A stretch of DNA of 64,000 bases from Flavobacteriaceae bacterium HL-DH10. Lineage in GTDB: Bacteria; Bacteroidota; Bacteroidia; Flavobacteriales; Flavobacteriaceae. The stretch covers positions 3,974,501 to 4,038,500 of the forward strand of contig CP134536.1 of NCBI GenBank assembly GCA_031826515.1. The letters are read 5' to 3'. Below the pieces are notes generated by a model. It searched no databases, was not told the DNA's origin, and was given only the letters and a program-made list of their open reading frames with translations. The stretch's first letter is position 1. Each line of letters begins with the position of its first letter. This document shows, piece after piece, positions 1-8,346 of this stretch. Position numbers and translations under genes: made by a program.

Positions 1-1108
1 AAATGTTTCTTCCTATATAATGGTCTGATTCAGGATATTCTTTTGTTTTAAGATATTCCAACCCTTCTTTTACTTCTGTAGAAATTGGAAATAAAGATTT
101 TAAATCTTTTAAGTGATCCCATTTATTTAGATAATGCCAATTGTTGCTATAATAATTCCAACACGCATCTACTCCATTAGTTTTAAATGCTTCAGCAACT
201 TTTAGAGCTGTATCTAAATCTGGTAAAAATAAATTTAAAAAAGCATAACTCTCTTCGCCTCCATCTGGTACTTTTCTAAAAGTTACTTCAGGTATTTGTG
301 ATAATGCTTCTCTTAGAATAGTGTAATTTTTTTTCTGAATATCAATAAATTCAGGCAAACGTTTTACTTGAGCTAAACCAACTGCTGCATGTAATTCTGA
401 AATTCTGAAATTATAACCTAAAAACGGATGAGTTTCTGCTCCCCTATCGCTACCAACATGATCGTGCCCATGATCGCTGTAATGATCGGCATTTGTATAA
501 TACTCTTTATTATTAGTTATCACGGCACCGCCTTCACCACAAGTTATGGTTTTTACAAAATCGAATGAAAAACATCCTAAATCGCCGATACTTCCAAGTG
601 GTCTCCCGTTATAAGTTCCTCCAATAGCTTGACATGCATCTTCTACTAACAATATATTATGCTTATTACAAATTGTTTGTAAAGCATCCATATTGCCCAT
701 ACTCCCGCACATTTGTACGACCATAACAGCTTTTGTTTTCGGTGTTATAGCATTTTCCACTGCTTTTGGACTTAATGTTAGTGTATCATCAATATCAACT
801 AAAATTGGTATGGCTCCAAGCATCATAATGGCTTCAAAACTGGCTACAAATGTAAATGTCGGCATAATAACCTCGTCGCCAGCTCCAACCCCCGCAGCAG
901 CTAAAGCGACAGATACTGCTGCAGTTCCACTAGAAACTAATTGTACGTGCTTTGATTGCAAGGTATTTTCTAGTTCAATCTCTAGCTCCTTGGCTTTCCA
1001 ATGTCCGTTTCGCATACCATCAAAACCATAGCGCATCAACACTCCGTTATCTAATACATCGTTTACTTGTTGGCGTTCTAAATCTCCAAATAATTCAAAT
1101 CCTGGCAT
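1..1108 (-). CDS. kdnA: DegT/DnrJ/EryC1-family PLP aminotransferase, KdnA-like (3' end outside window)
   Basis: The reading frame stays open to the window edge, so the C-terminus is missing. The start chosen is the ATG giving MPGFELFGDLERQQV. The protein shows the type I aminotransferase fold of sugar aminotransferases: SSGTAAVSVALAAAGVGAGDE for the PLP phosphate, LVEDACQAIGG, and the Schiff-base lysine in FDFVKTITCGEGG. The stretch from MPGFELFG through MRYGFDGMRNGHWKA, and the DHGHDHVG segment, match what I remember of 8-amino-3,8-dideoxy-manno-octulosonate transaminase (KdnA), which makes the Kdo8N sugar of lipopolysaccharide. Family assignment is firm; the KdnA substrate assignment is from memory of the family. 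The frame extends about 30 codons upstream of the ATG without another ATG. Confidence 0.75.
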   Translation of the reverse strand, partial: MPGFELFGDLERQQVNDVLDNGVLMRYGFDGMRNGHWKAKELEIELENTLQSKHVQLVSSGTAAVSVALAAAGVGAGDEVIMPTFTFVASFEAIMMLGAIPILVDIDDTLTLSPKAVENAITPKTKAVMVVQMCGSMGNMDALQTICNKHNILLVEDACQAIGGTYNGRPLGSIGDLGCFSFDFVKTITCGEGGAVITNNKEYYTNADHYSDHGHDHVGSDRGAETHPFLGYNFRISELHAAVGLAQVKRLPEFIDIQKKNYTILREALSQIPEVTFRKVPDGGEESYAFLNLFLPDLDTALKVAEAFKTNGVDACWNYYSNNWHYLNKWDHLKDLKSLFPISTEVKEGLEYLKTKEYPESDHYIGRNI

Positions 1109-1296
1109 ATATAATTTTTCTTTAAGTGTTTTTGTACTTGCTTTTGCGTTAGGGGTTGGAGCTCTTCTCAGAGAGAGACTTCCGAAATATTTATATCCAT
1201 GAGTTCAAATCTTAAAATTTTAAACAGTGAATAAATTCGGACCTTTATGCTGAACTTAATTCAAGATAAAAGTAACATCCCAAACAATTAATTTTA

Positions 1297-1926
1297 TTAC
1301 ATGTCTATAATAGTATCTTCTAAAGATTTTCTGACTTTTTTAAATTCTGAAAACATATCATCTTCGGCTCGATATCCTACTGGTAAAAGCAATATCGATT
1401 TTAGTCCTATTTTATCTAATTGAAGTATTTCATCATATTTAGAATTAACAAACCCCTCCATTGGACAGGCGTCTATACCTTCTATAGCACAAACAGTCAT
1501 TAAATTACCTAAGGCTATATAAGCTTGGTTTTTAGACCATTGTAAGCGCTCTTCAACCGACATTTTTTCTATGGTTTTAACAAGGCTTTCTCGGTATGGC
1601 TTCAAAATAGTTTCTGAAGTACTTCTAAGGGATTTTATATTATTATAATAAGCAATAATATCATGCTCTAAAATATTATCTTGTATACAAATTATAAGTA
1701 CATGTGAGGCTTCTAAAACTTGCTTTTGATGATATGAATGCGCTACCAATGATGCTCTTAAATCTTTGTTTTCAAGAACTATCATTTTTATAGTTTGCAA
1801 ACCAAATGAAGTAGCTGTTAAATTAAATGCTTGTTTTAATATATCTAATTTTTCTACTGAAAGCTTTTTTGTTACATCAAATTTTTTAGTAGCATAGCGC
1901 CAGTGCAACTGTTTTATAATACTCAT
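1297..1926 (-). CDS. Nitroreductase-family NAD(P)H-dependent FMN oxidoreductase
   Basis: This 209-residue protein is the usual length for NfsB/YdgI-like nitroreductases. It starts MSIIKQLHWRYATKKFD, the family's N-terminal RYATKKFD phosphate/FMN-binding segment. A central stretch NQAYIALGNLMTVCAIEGIDACPMEGF is the typical FMN-binding helix followed by the P-M-E-G-F loop, and SILLLPVGYRAEDD is the C-terminal part. The family reduces nitroaromatics, quinones or related compounds with NAD(P)H. It stands alone in the backbone, between the KdnA-like gene and tRNA-Ser. The physiological substrate cannot be read from the sequence. Confidence 0.85.
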   Translation of the reverse strand: MSIIKQLHWRYATKKFDVTKKLSVEKLDILKQAFNLTATSFGLQTIKMIVLENKDLRASLVAHSYHQKQVLEASHVLIICIQDNILEHDIIAYYNNIKSLRSTSETILKPYRESLVKTIEKMSVEERLQWSKNQAYIALGNLMTVCAIEGIDACPMEGFVNSKYDEILQLDKIGLKSILLLPVGYRAEDDMFSEFKKVRKSLEDTIIDM

Positions 1927-2043
1927 GTATAAATTTATTTTTCACAAAAATAAGCTTTGAAATCATCTTTTTACATAAATTAAACTATAAAATACCTACT
2001 ATTAAATGAGTTATAAATTATTTTTTAAAAAAACATATTTTTA

Positions 2044-2075
2044 TTTGAATAGAAAGAAAAAGGATACTATATTTG
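2044..2075 (+). promoter_or_regulatory. Promoter of tRNA-Ser
   Basis: TTTG at 2044-2047 and TATATTTG at 2068-2075 are 20 bp apart. This fits the Bacteroidota primary sigma consensus TTTG-N19~20-TANNTTTG. Transcription would begin near 2082, about 30 nt before the mature 5' end of the tRNA. Confidence 0.65.
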
Positions 2076-2111
2076 CACCCGCATTCAGGGAATACCTGAT
2101 GAGACACTCAA

Positions 2112-2196
2112 GGAGAAATGGCAGAGTGGTCGAATGCGGCAGTCTTGAAAACTGTTGAGGGTCACACCTCCGGGGGTTCGAATCCCTCTTTCTCCG
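2112..2196 (+). tRNA. tRNA-Ser (anticodon TGA)
   Basis: The 85-nt sequence folds as a class II tRNA with a long variable arm. Acceptor strands are GGAGAAA (2112-2118) and TTTCTCC (2189-2195) with discriminator G2196. The anticodon loop CTTGAAA gives TGA at 2146-2148, decoding UCA. The T arm has GGGGGTTCGAATCCCTC. CCA is not encoded. Its last 14 bases belong to the 17-bp attachment repeat, so the gene stays complete after integration of the element that follows. Confidence 0.95.
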
Positions 2197-2199
2197 CTT
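2183..2199 (+). repeat. attL: left 17-bp attachment repeat, in the tRNA-Ser 3' end
   Basis: TCCCTCTTTCTCCGCTT spans the last 14 bases of tRNA-Ser and three further bases. It is identical to 30874-30890 in direct orientation. Tyrosine recombinases commonly use the tRNA 3' half as attB. Confidence 0.9.
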
Positions 2200-2200
2200 T

Positions 2201-2246
2201 AAAAATCCGTAATACTGTTGATTATCAGCATTTTACGGATTTTTTG
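2201..2246 (+). terminator. Hairpin terminator after tRNA-Ser, supplied by the element
   Basis: AAAAATCCGTAA (2201-2212) pairs with TTACGGATTTTT (2233-2244), and a T-rich tract follows. It lies inside the element, so it replaces the tRNA's native terminator, which appears to be the hairpin now beyond attR at 30911-30943. Confidence 0.65.
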
Positions 2247-2253
2247 TTTTAAT

Positions 2254-2275
2254 ATCTGTACGATTACTGTACGGC
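2254..2275 (+). repeat. Left copy of the 22-bp terminal repeat with two CTGTACG boxes
   Basis: The sequence contains CTGTACG twice, separated by ATTA, and ends in GC. The copy at 30715-30736 differs at one base. Both are in the same orientation and lie 50-160 bp inside the attachment repeats. This is the place expected for integrase arm-type or excisionase sites, though operator use is also possible. Confidence 0.75.
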
Positions 2276-2330
2276 ACTATCATTCTTTGGATCAATCCTA
2301 ATTGTTATGTTTAAGCAAATATTTATAATT

Positions 2331-2672
2331 ATGGAAAACCCTTTTGAAATTATTAAGCAAAGATTAGATCGAATAGAAAAACTGCTAGAAGCCAATCTTG
2401 GGAATTTATGCAATAATAAAATCACACACAGTATACCGACTTTAATGACGATCAAAGATGTTGCTAACTATTTGAATCTATCAATTCCAACGATTTATGG
2501 ATATACGGCAAAAAAAAATATGCCCCATTCTAAACGCGGTAATAAATTATACTTTGATAAAAATAATATAAATGAATGGATCCTAGAAGGTAGGCAAAAA
2601 ACTATAAGGGACATTGAAAGATTAGCTGATAATTATATTTTAAAAAATTCTAGGCATATTCGTAATATCTAA
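2331..2672 (+). CDS. Excisionase-like HTH_17 (MerR-type) DNA-binding protein
   Basis: About 113 residues from MENPFEIIKQRLDRIE. A short N-terminal amphipathic helix is followed by a winged-helix domain: LMTIKDVANYLNLSIPTIYG (HTH) and MPHSKRGNKLYFDKNNINEW (wing). The same pattern occurs in excisionases and helix-turn-helix proteins at the ends of Bacteroidota integrative elements. An upstream in-frame ATG at 2307 would add MFKQIFII, which is unusual for the family, so 2331 is preferred. It is the first gene after attL, which fits a recombination directionality factor. Direct evidence for excision is lacking. Confidence 0.75.
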   Translation: MENPFEIIKQRLDRIEKLLEANLGNLCNNKITHSIPTLMTIKDVANYLNLSIPTIYGYTAKKNMPHSKRGNKLYFDKNNINEWILEGRQKTIRDIERLADNYILKNSRHIRNI

Positions 2673-2801
2673 TAATTAGTTCTTATTAGAGGGCTTTAGG
2701 AAAAACAGGTTCTACACTATCTGCAATTTAGTTTAAAACAATTCTTACTATTTCTTTTGTGTTTGAAAGAATAAACTTATTTTTATTCTCTTTATAGTAG
2801 A

Positions 2802-2840
2802 TATATAGTTACCAGTAACTATATACATACGTTAGGCACA
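2802..2840 (+). repeat. Perfect palindrome followed by a GTTAGGCACA half-site, upstream edge of the first cassette
   Basis: TATATAGTTAC (2802-2812) and GTAACTATATA (2815-2825) are perfect inverted arms around CA. They are followed by GTTAGGCACA (2831-2840), immediately before the DUF2971 gene. That decamer is the exact reverse complement of TGTGCCTAAC (3652-3661) immediately after the gene, as expected of cassette-flanking R' and R'' half-sites. Confidence 0.6.
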
Positions 2841-2843
2841 ATT

Positions 2844-3650
2844 ATGAAACCGAAACTACCAGAGATTGTTTATAAGTACAGAAATTGGACAAATGACTTC
2901 CATAAAGATGTTTTGTTAAAGAGACAAGTATTTCTTTCGCCACCATCTGACTTTAACGACCCTTTTGATTGTCGCGTAACAAAAAACCATCATCTTCTCG
3001 ATACACCTGAAAAAATTGATAAATATATAGATAAGGGAATCAAAGGCAATTTAGAATATTTAAAATCTGAAGGTAGAGATATTGAATACGAAAGAGAACA
3101 TTTAAGAGATAGACTTAAAAATCTTGACCTATATCAAAAAGAATTTGAAGCTATTGATATTGAGTTTACCGATAAATATCTTGGAGTATTATCATTGAGT
3201 GGAAGATGGGACTCAATCCTTATGTGGAGTCACTATGGCGACTTTCACAAAGGGTATTGTGTCGGATTTGACGAAGAAATTATAAGAACAAGTGGTTTTT
3301 TTGGCAAAGGCGGAAATGTTACTTACGAAGAGGGTTTACCCAAAATAGACCCACTAACTGCCGAAGATAAAATTATAACTAGTTTTTATCAAACACATTT
3401 TAAGGCGAAAGAATGGGAATACGAAAAAGAATATAGGCTAACTAAATTATACTTTGATAAACCTAATGAAGAGCCTAACAGAATAGCTAATTTGCCTGAA
3501 AATTGTATTCGTGAAGTTATTCTTGGTTTAAATATGGAAGAGACGCATAAGCAAGAAATTAATGCTTTTTGCAAAAGTAAATCAATACCTATTTATAAAG
3601 CCTTAAAAAAACAATACGAATTTAAAATAACTAGAGAACTGATAAATTAA
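2844..3650 (+). CDS. DUF2971 family protein in a cassette-like unit
   Basis: This 268-residue protein has the DUF2971 hallmarks. Near the N-terminus is KYRNW followed by LSPPSDFNDPFDCR. In the middle is SILMWSHYGDFHKGYCVGFD, and KEWEYEKEYRLTK lies towards the C-terminus. The biochemical function of DUF2971 is not established; members are scattered in accessory regions and sometimes near defence genes. Only 3 bp separate the GTTAGGCACA half-site from the ATG, and 1 bp separates the stop from its inverse. The gene is therefore packed as a promoterless single-gene cassette. No transmembrane segment or signal peptide is seen. Confidence 0.75.
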   Translation: MKPKLPEIVYKYRNWTNDFHKDVLLKRQVFLSPPSDFNDPFDCRVTKNHHLLDTPEKIDKYIDKGIKGNLEYLKSEGRDIEYEREHLRDRLKNLDLYQKEFEAIDIEFTDKYLGVLSLSGRWDSILMWSHYGDFHKGYCVGFDEEIIRTSGFFGKGGNVTYEEGLPKIDPLTAEDKIITSFYQTHFKAKEWEYEKEYRLTKLYFDKPNEEPNRIANLPENCIREVILGLNMEETHKQEINAFCKSKSIPIYKALKKQYEFKITRELIN

Positions 3651-3651
3651 C

Positions 3652-3791
3652 TGTGCCTAACAATGTATAAAAATAATTGCTCAATTTTGGGCTTAACCAA
3701 TGGTAGTTGCAAGTTTACTACGTCTGATTTTCCTGCGGAAAATCCTCGCACGTAAACCCGCAACTATTCTTATACGAGACCGTTGCCATTA
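3652..3791 (+). repeat. attC-like imperfect palindrome between the two cassette genes
   Basis: The 140-bp element starts with TGTGCCTAAC (inverse of the half-site before the preceding gene). It ends with GTTGCCATTA (inverse of TAATGGCAAC at 4550-4559 after the next gene). Internally it folds on itself: AACAATGTATAAAAATA against TATTCTTATACGAGACCGTT with extra unpaired bases, then TAGTTGCAAGTTTAC against GTAAACCCGCAACTA, then a GATTTTCC/GGAAAATC apical hairpin. RYYYAAC/GTTRRRY-type ends, a long imperfect stem and extrahelical bases are the features of integron attC sites. Confidence 0.65.
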
Positions 3792-3814
3792 ATACGAAAA
3801 AACCATTGCGATAG

Positions 3815-4543
3815 ATGAGTATAAACACAAAAGAACAAATACATAAGGCGTTTGAAATTGCCAAAAAAGTCTATCTCAATGAACTTTCCTTAACTGATGG
3901 AACAAAAATTTTAGTAGATATCGGACTAAAACAAAGTTCATCACGAGATTATATTTATGCTTATTCAAAATTAATGGAAGGCGAATTATACACAAGAACT
4001 ATAAACGTTTACGCAACAGATTATTATCTCGAAAATATTTATAATGAGAATGGAAATTTGATACTTAAAACCGCATTAAAAGCTGTTGACAAACATATAG
4101 TTTATTATGAAGGAACTTCGGGTGCTTCTGTTATTAAAGGCAGAGCAGTTTATGATAAGTGGAAACGAATAACAGAAAATGATTTTTCGGAAACAGTGTT
4201 TCCCAACGAAGTTGAGAAAGAAGTAGAATATTCAGAAGGAAAAACGAGACACGTAATAGTTAATAGCTACGAGCGAAATAGGCAAGCAAGACAGGAATGT
4301 ATTGAACATTTCGGTTTAAATTGTCAAGTGTGCAATTTCAATTTTCAAGAAAAGTTTGGCGAATTAGGAATGAATTTCATTCACGTTCACCATATCGTTG
4401 ACATTTCAACAATCGGAAAAGAATATTCTGTAAATCCTAAAACAGACTTAATTCCTGTGTGTCCGAATTGTCACGCTATGTTACATAAACAAAAGCCTGC
4501 TTATTCAGTTTCGGAATTGAAAAGAATAATGGAAAATGAATAA
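3815..4543 (+). CDS. HNH endonuclease-domain protein in a cassette-like unit
   Basis: 242 residues. The C-terminal third carries a zinc-supported HNH (McrA-like) nuclease: CQVCNFNF, then HVHHIVDIS with the catalytic histidine, then PVCPNCHAMLH. The N-terminal 130 residues (MSINTKEQIHKAFEIAKKVYLNE...) match nothing I recognise and probably give target recognition. The gene is flanked by GTTGCCATTA before and TAATGGCAAC after, so it forms a second cassette in the same orientation as the DUF2971 gene. It could be a restriction or modification-dependent endonuclease. It is distinct from the HNH protein at 22547-23383, although the HNH cores are similar. Confidence 0.8.
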   Translation: MSINTKEQIHKAFEIAKKVYLNELSLTDGTKILVDIGLKQSSSRDYIYAYSKLMEGELYTRTINVYATDYYLENIYNENGNLILKTALKAVDKHIVYYEGTSGASVIKGRAVYDKWKRITENDFSETVFPNEVEKEVEYSEGKTRHVIVNSYERNRQARQECIEHFGLNCQVCNFNFQEKFGELGMNFIHVHHIVDISTIGKEYSVNPKTDLIPVCPNCHAMLHKQKPAYSVSELKRIMENE

Positions 4544-4603
4544 AAGTACTAATGGCAACAAAGAGCTGAGGTCAAAAAACTACACTATTTCAAAACAAAC
4601 AGC

Positions 4604-5338
4604 CTAAATCCCTGACAATTCTGGGTAATTAACTACTTCTATAATCCGTTCTGAATTACTGTCTACTTTAGGACTGAACAAATCCTTGCTAACGGTGTAT
4701 GCTTCCAATTTAGATTCGGAATAGTTGGTGTGGATAATTTCTTTTACATCATCCTGACTTATATCGCCATCCAACCAATGCTCCATTTGGTCTTCATCTA
4801 AAATAATAGGCTGTCTTTTTTTAACATTATGGATTTTTTCAAAAAAGGGTGATGCTTCTTTGGTTAAAATGGTAAATGTAATGTATGTATCTATAACCGA
4901 ATAAATACCTGCCAATCCCAATGGTTGATGGTCTTTGCCCTGAATATAAAAAGGGTATTTCTTTTTATTGTGTTCATGGGGTTCAAAAAAACCAGTAACA
5001 GGAATAACACACCTTCTACTCATAACAGATTCACGATATAGATAATGTTGAAATAGTTTTTCAGATCGAGCATTTAAGCCACCTCCATACTTAACTGCCT
5101 CTTTATAATAGTCTTTAATTTTACTTGATTTTTTATTTGACGGTACAATACCCCAAACACCTGGAGCCAATACATCTGATTTCTCTTGTGGAATGACTAA
5201 CATATTAGGATGTGCAAACCCATTTAAATGATAATTGGGTTTATCAAAAATGGGGCGAATTGTTTCAGAACTTAAATTAACTTTAAAATGTTCTTCAAGC
5301 TTTTTTGTTTTATGGATTGTACTAGTATGAAAGCACAT
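4604..5338 (-). CDS. SOS response-associated peptidase (SRAP/HMCES/YedK family)
   Basis: 244 residues beginning MCFHTS. The family uses Cys2 to form a thiazolidine crosslink with abasic sites in single-stranded DNA. Also visible are GGGLNARSEKLFQ (the NAR[SA]E motif), RRCVIPVTGFFEPHEH with the conserved glutamate, and LTKEASPFFEKIHNVKKRQPIIL with the conserved histidine. Length is normal. It is the last gene of a minus-strand set after the Y-family polymerase and the DnaE-like polymerase, 47 bp downstream of the latter. Its role is probably to protect abasic sites during SOS-induced synthesis. Confidence 0.92.
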   Translation of the reverse strand: MCFHTSTIHKTKKLEEHFKVNLSSETIRPIFDKPNYHLNGFAHPNMLVIPQEKSDVLAPGVWGIVPSNKKSSKIKDYYKEAVKYGGGLNARSEKLFQHYLYRESVMSRRCVIPVTGFFEPHEHNKKKYPFYIQGKDHQPLGLAGIYSVIDTYITFTILTKEASPFFEKIHNVKKRQPIILDEDQMEHWLDGDISQDDVKEIIHTNYSESKLEAYTVSKDLFSPKVDSNSERIIEVVNYPELSGI

Positions 5339-5385
5339 TAGATTTTTGTTTTAATGCTAAAGTTATAAAATAAAAAATGTTCTTT

Positions 5386-8346
5386 TCAATTTAAACTTCT
5401 TGGATCTTGTAATAAAGATAGCTTTTTAGTCCAAATTATATCTAAACTACAAAAATCAAACTCTTCAACTATTCTACCACAACACGCGTAAACACCTAAA
5501 CCATTTATAGGGTATTTATCGACTACTTTAGAAAAATGAACCGTATCAAAATAATCTCCTTCTCTATCTGTAAAAGTGCAAAAACGCATTAATTTCTCAT
5601 TAGACCCTTTATGAAATCGTGTGTTTACAAGTACACCATAAAGCACAACAGTTTGATTAATGTACTTTTTCATGTCTATAGCTTTTATATTTTCAATGAG
5701 TTCGTCATTTATCAACTCAAAATAATTACACAAAGGAAAACCTAATAATTCCATTTGATCATAAGCATTTTCAACCCAAGTTGTGGTTAAACTTGGCAAC
5801 TTAAATTGTTTGTGATTAGGCTTAAATAATTTTGATTGTGTTGTTTTAGCTTTACTCGCATTTAATTTAAATATAGCTTGCCATAACAATTCAGTTTTAG
5901 ATTGTTTTGTAAATCGAAAAGCATCTATTCTAATCAAAATGGTTAATTGTTCGATGCTAATAACAACCCTATCAATAAAATCATCTAAAGACAAAAACGC
6001 ACCATTAAACTGCCTTTCAGTTAATATTCGCTTTACAGTTAATATTTCCAAACTTTTCAAATATCCAAAGCCTAAATAAATAACCTTACCTCTTATAATG
6101 TTTGGATGATCACTTTTATTAATACATGGTGCTTCTATAACACCACCACACATTTTTGCTTCATGTATATAATGTTCTGCACTATAAAAACCTCCCCCGT
6201 TATTAAGAACGGCTACCATAAATTCCAATGGAAAATAACATTTTAAATATAAGCTTTGGTAACTCTCAACGGCATATGAAGCCGAATGTCCTTTTGCAAA
6301 AGCATAACCTGCAAAACTTTTTATTTGATTCCAGACTTCAAAGGTTAGCTCATCTGGATACCCTTTAGCTTTACAATTATTAATGAATTTTTCTTCCACA
6401 GCAGTAAATTCTGCTCGTGATCTAAATTTCCCACTCATACCACGTCGTAACACATCAGCTTCTCCTAAATCCAATCCAGCAAACTTATTGGCTACTTTAA
6501 GCACATCTTCTTGGTACACCATAATGCCATAAGTCTCTGGCATTATTTCAAGCAAGATAGGATTAGCCTCTTTGCGTTTTTCAGGATGCCGTTGTCTAAT
6601 AATAAATTCATTTTTCATTCCCGAACTTGAAACACCTGGTCTAATAATAGAACTAGCAGCCACTAAGCCTAAATAATCTTGGGTTTGTAATTTTCGCATT
6701 AAACCACGCATTGCTGGAGATTCTACATAATATGCTCCAATGGCTTTGCCTTGCTTTAATAAATTATTGATGTTTGGGTCTTTTTTAAAATTTTCAACTT
6801 GTGTTATATCTATTGGTGGTAATTCAGGTCGATTGTACTTTATAATTTCAATAGCTTCTTTAATTTTAGCTAAACCGCGCTGACCTAGTATATCAAATTT
6901 AAAAACACCAACATCTTCTGCTATAATCATATCAAACTGAACTGTTGGAAACCCTTTAGGAGGTAAATCTGTTGCTGAATAATAATGAATAGGTTTTTCT
7001 AAAATTAATATGCCACAAGAATGGACACTTAAATGATTTGGAAAACCTTTTATAAGCTCACCATATTTCAAAACTAACAACGCTATTTCATCTAATGTTT
7101 TAACATCGTAATTTCCTTTACTTAATTTATCTATTTCTTCCTTAGGCAGTCCAAATACTTTTCCCAATTCCCTTACTACTCCTTTATATTTAAAGGTATT
7201 ATAAGTCGCTAATAAGGCGACATTTTTAAAACGGTTAAAAATATACTGGGTAATATCTTCTCTATCTTTCCATGAAAAATCAATATCAAAGTCTGGTGGT
7301 GATGCTCGAAACGGATTAATAAAACGCTCAAAATACAAATCCAACTCAATAGGATCTACATCTGTAATACCAATTATATATGCTACAATACTATTCGCAC
7401 CACTACCCCGACCCACATGGATGTATCCCATTTGTTTTGAATAGGATATAATATCATAATTAATTAAAAAGTATGATACAAAATTCATCTGACGAATCGT
7501 TTTTAATTCAGTCTCTAATCGTGTTCTCACCTTTTTATCTGGTTGACTATAGCGTTTATGCAAATGGTCTTCACAAAGCTTAACTAGTAGCTGGTAATCT
7601 TCTTTTTCTGAATTTAGATAAAGTGTTTGATTTTGAGAAATTCTATGTTCGCCAAATTTAAAATCAATTCTACAACTATTAAGAAGTTTTATTGTGTTAC
7701 TAATAACAAAAGGATAGTCTGAAAATTTATGTTTCAAATCTTCAAAAGGTATCATTTTATCATGCTCACTACACTCTTCTGTTTTTTGTAGTTTACTTAA
7801 AAGTGTATTATTATCAATAGCCCTTAATAAGCGATGTGCATTAAAATCTCGTTTACTCCTAATAGTAACTTGTTGTTGAATGACTAATTTATCTGTATAA
7901 GATTTATAACTTGAAAACGGTATTTTTTTAAGTTCTTCTATTGAAATACCTATAAACTCATTATCATGAAATACTTTTTTCTCTAATTCCATAACACGCT
8001 CTAAAGGATAAATAAAATAAGTGTTTTTTAATATAGGTGCTAAATCTGGAAGTGGTGTTTTGTTGTGTGAATGATGTGATAAAAAAGTATTTAATTCTTG
8101 AAAACCTTGGTTGTTTTTTGCCAAACCTACATATAACTGTTTAGCGCCATTTCTAAAATCAATACCAATAACTGGTTTAATATTAAACGCTATAGATTTA
8201 CGAATAAAATTAAGGCATGCCGATGTATTATTAATATCGGTTAAAGCCAAAATACGCACGCCATTTTCTTTAGCAAGCTCTAATAAATCTACTTCTGAAA
8301 ATGTACCATAGCGTAAGGAATAATATGTATGACAATTTAAATACAT
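5386..8346 (-). CDS. DnaE-type DNA polymerase III alpha subunit, DnaE2/ImuC-like
   Basis: 986 residues, shorter than replicative DnaE (about 1160) and closer to error-prone DnaE2/ImuC. The N-terminal PHP domain (YLNCHTYYSLRYG, LALTDINN) has lost the usual HxH and DH metal residues (NCH at 4-6, DIN at 37-39), so no proofreading metal centre is expected. The C-family polymerase core is intact: GRGSGANSIVAYIIG at about 313-326, PDFDIDF with catalytic D354 and D356, and the third aspartate D485 in VFKFDILG. An OB-like C-terminal part follows (VVLYGVLVNTRFH...). The start overlaps the stop of the Y-family polymerase gene as TAATG, which indicates translational coupling. It probably acts in SOS lesion bypass. 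Confidence 0.88.
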   Translation of the reverse strand: MYLNCHTYYSLRYGTFSEVDLLELAKENGVRILALTDINNTSACLNFIRKSIAFNIKPVIGIDFRNGAKQLYVGLAKNNQGFQELNTFLSHHSHNKTPLPDLAPILKNTYFIYPLERVMELEKKVFHDNEFIGISIEELKKIPFSSYKSYTDKLVIQQQVTIRSKRDFNAHRLLRAIDNNTLLSKLQKTEECSEHDKMIPFEDLKHKFSDYPFVISNTIKLLNSCRIDFKFGEHRISQNQTLYLNSEKEDYQLLVKLCEDHLHKRYSQPDKKVRTRLETELKTIRQMNFVSYFLINYDIISYSKQMGYIHVGRGSGANSIVAYIIGITDVDPIELDLYFERFINPFRASPPDFDIDFSWKDREDITQYIFNRFKNVALLATYNTFKYKGVVRELGKVFGLPKEEIDKLSKGNYDVKTLDEIALLVLKYGELIKGFPNHLSVHSCGILILEKPIHYYSATDLPPKGFPTVQFDMIIAEDVGVFKFDILGQRGLAKIKEAIEIIKYNRPELPPIDITQVENFKKDPNINNLLKQGKAIGAYYVESPAMRGLMRKLQTQDYLGLVAASSIIRPGVSSSGMKNEFIIRQRHPEKRKEANPILLEIMPETYGIMVYQEDVLKVANKFAGLDLGEADVLRRGMSGKFRSRAEFTAVEEKFINNCKAKGYPDELTFEVWNQIKSFAGYAFAKGHSASYAVESYQSLYLKCYFPLEFMVAVLNNGGGFYSAEHYIHEAKMCGGVIEAPCINKSDHPNIIRGKVIYLGFGYLKSLEILTVKRILTERQFNGAFLSLDDFIDRVVISIEQLTILIRIDAFRFTKQSKTELLWQAIFKLNASKAKTTQSKLFKPNHKQFKLPSLTTTWVENAYDQMELLGFPLCNYFELINDELIENIKAIDMKKYINQTVVLYGVLVNTRFHKGSNEKLMRFCTFTDREGDYFDTVHFSKVVDKYPINGLGVYACCGRIVEEFDFCSLDIIWTKKLSLLQDPRSLN

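Noticed and set aside
1021-1031. Plus-strand ORF 693-1031 and many similar antisense ORFs over coding genes
   Set aside because: They are shadow frames of the real genes on the other strand and have no recognisable domain or start signal.
1109-1204. Upstream extension of the KdnA-like gene in the same frame (GYKYFGSLSLRRAPTPNAK...)
   Set aside because: There is no in-frame ATG, and the family begins at MPGFELFG. The stretch may be part of a dispersed repeat but no second copy was found here.
2264-2455. Minus-strand 63-codon ORF opposite the HTH gene near attL
   Set aside because: It overlaps the well supported HTH gene, has no family match and unusual composition.
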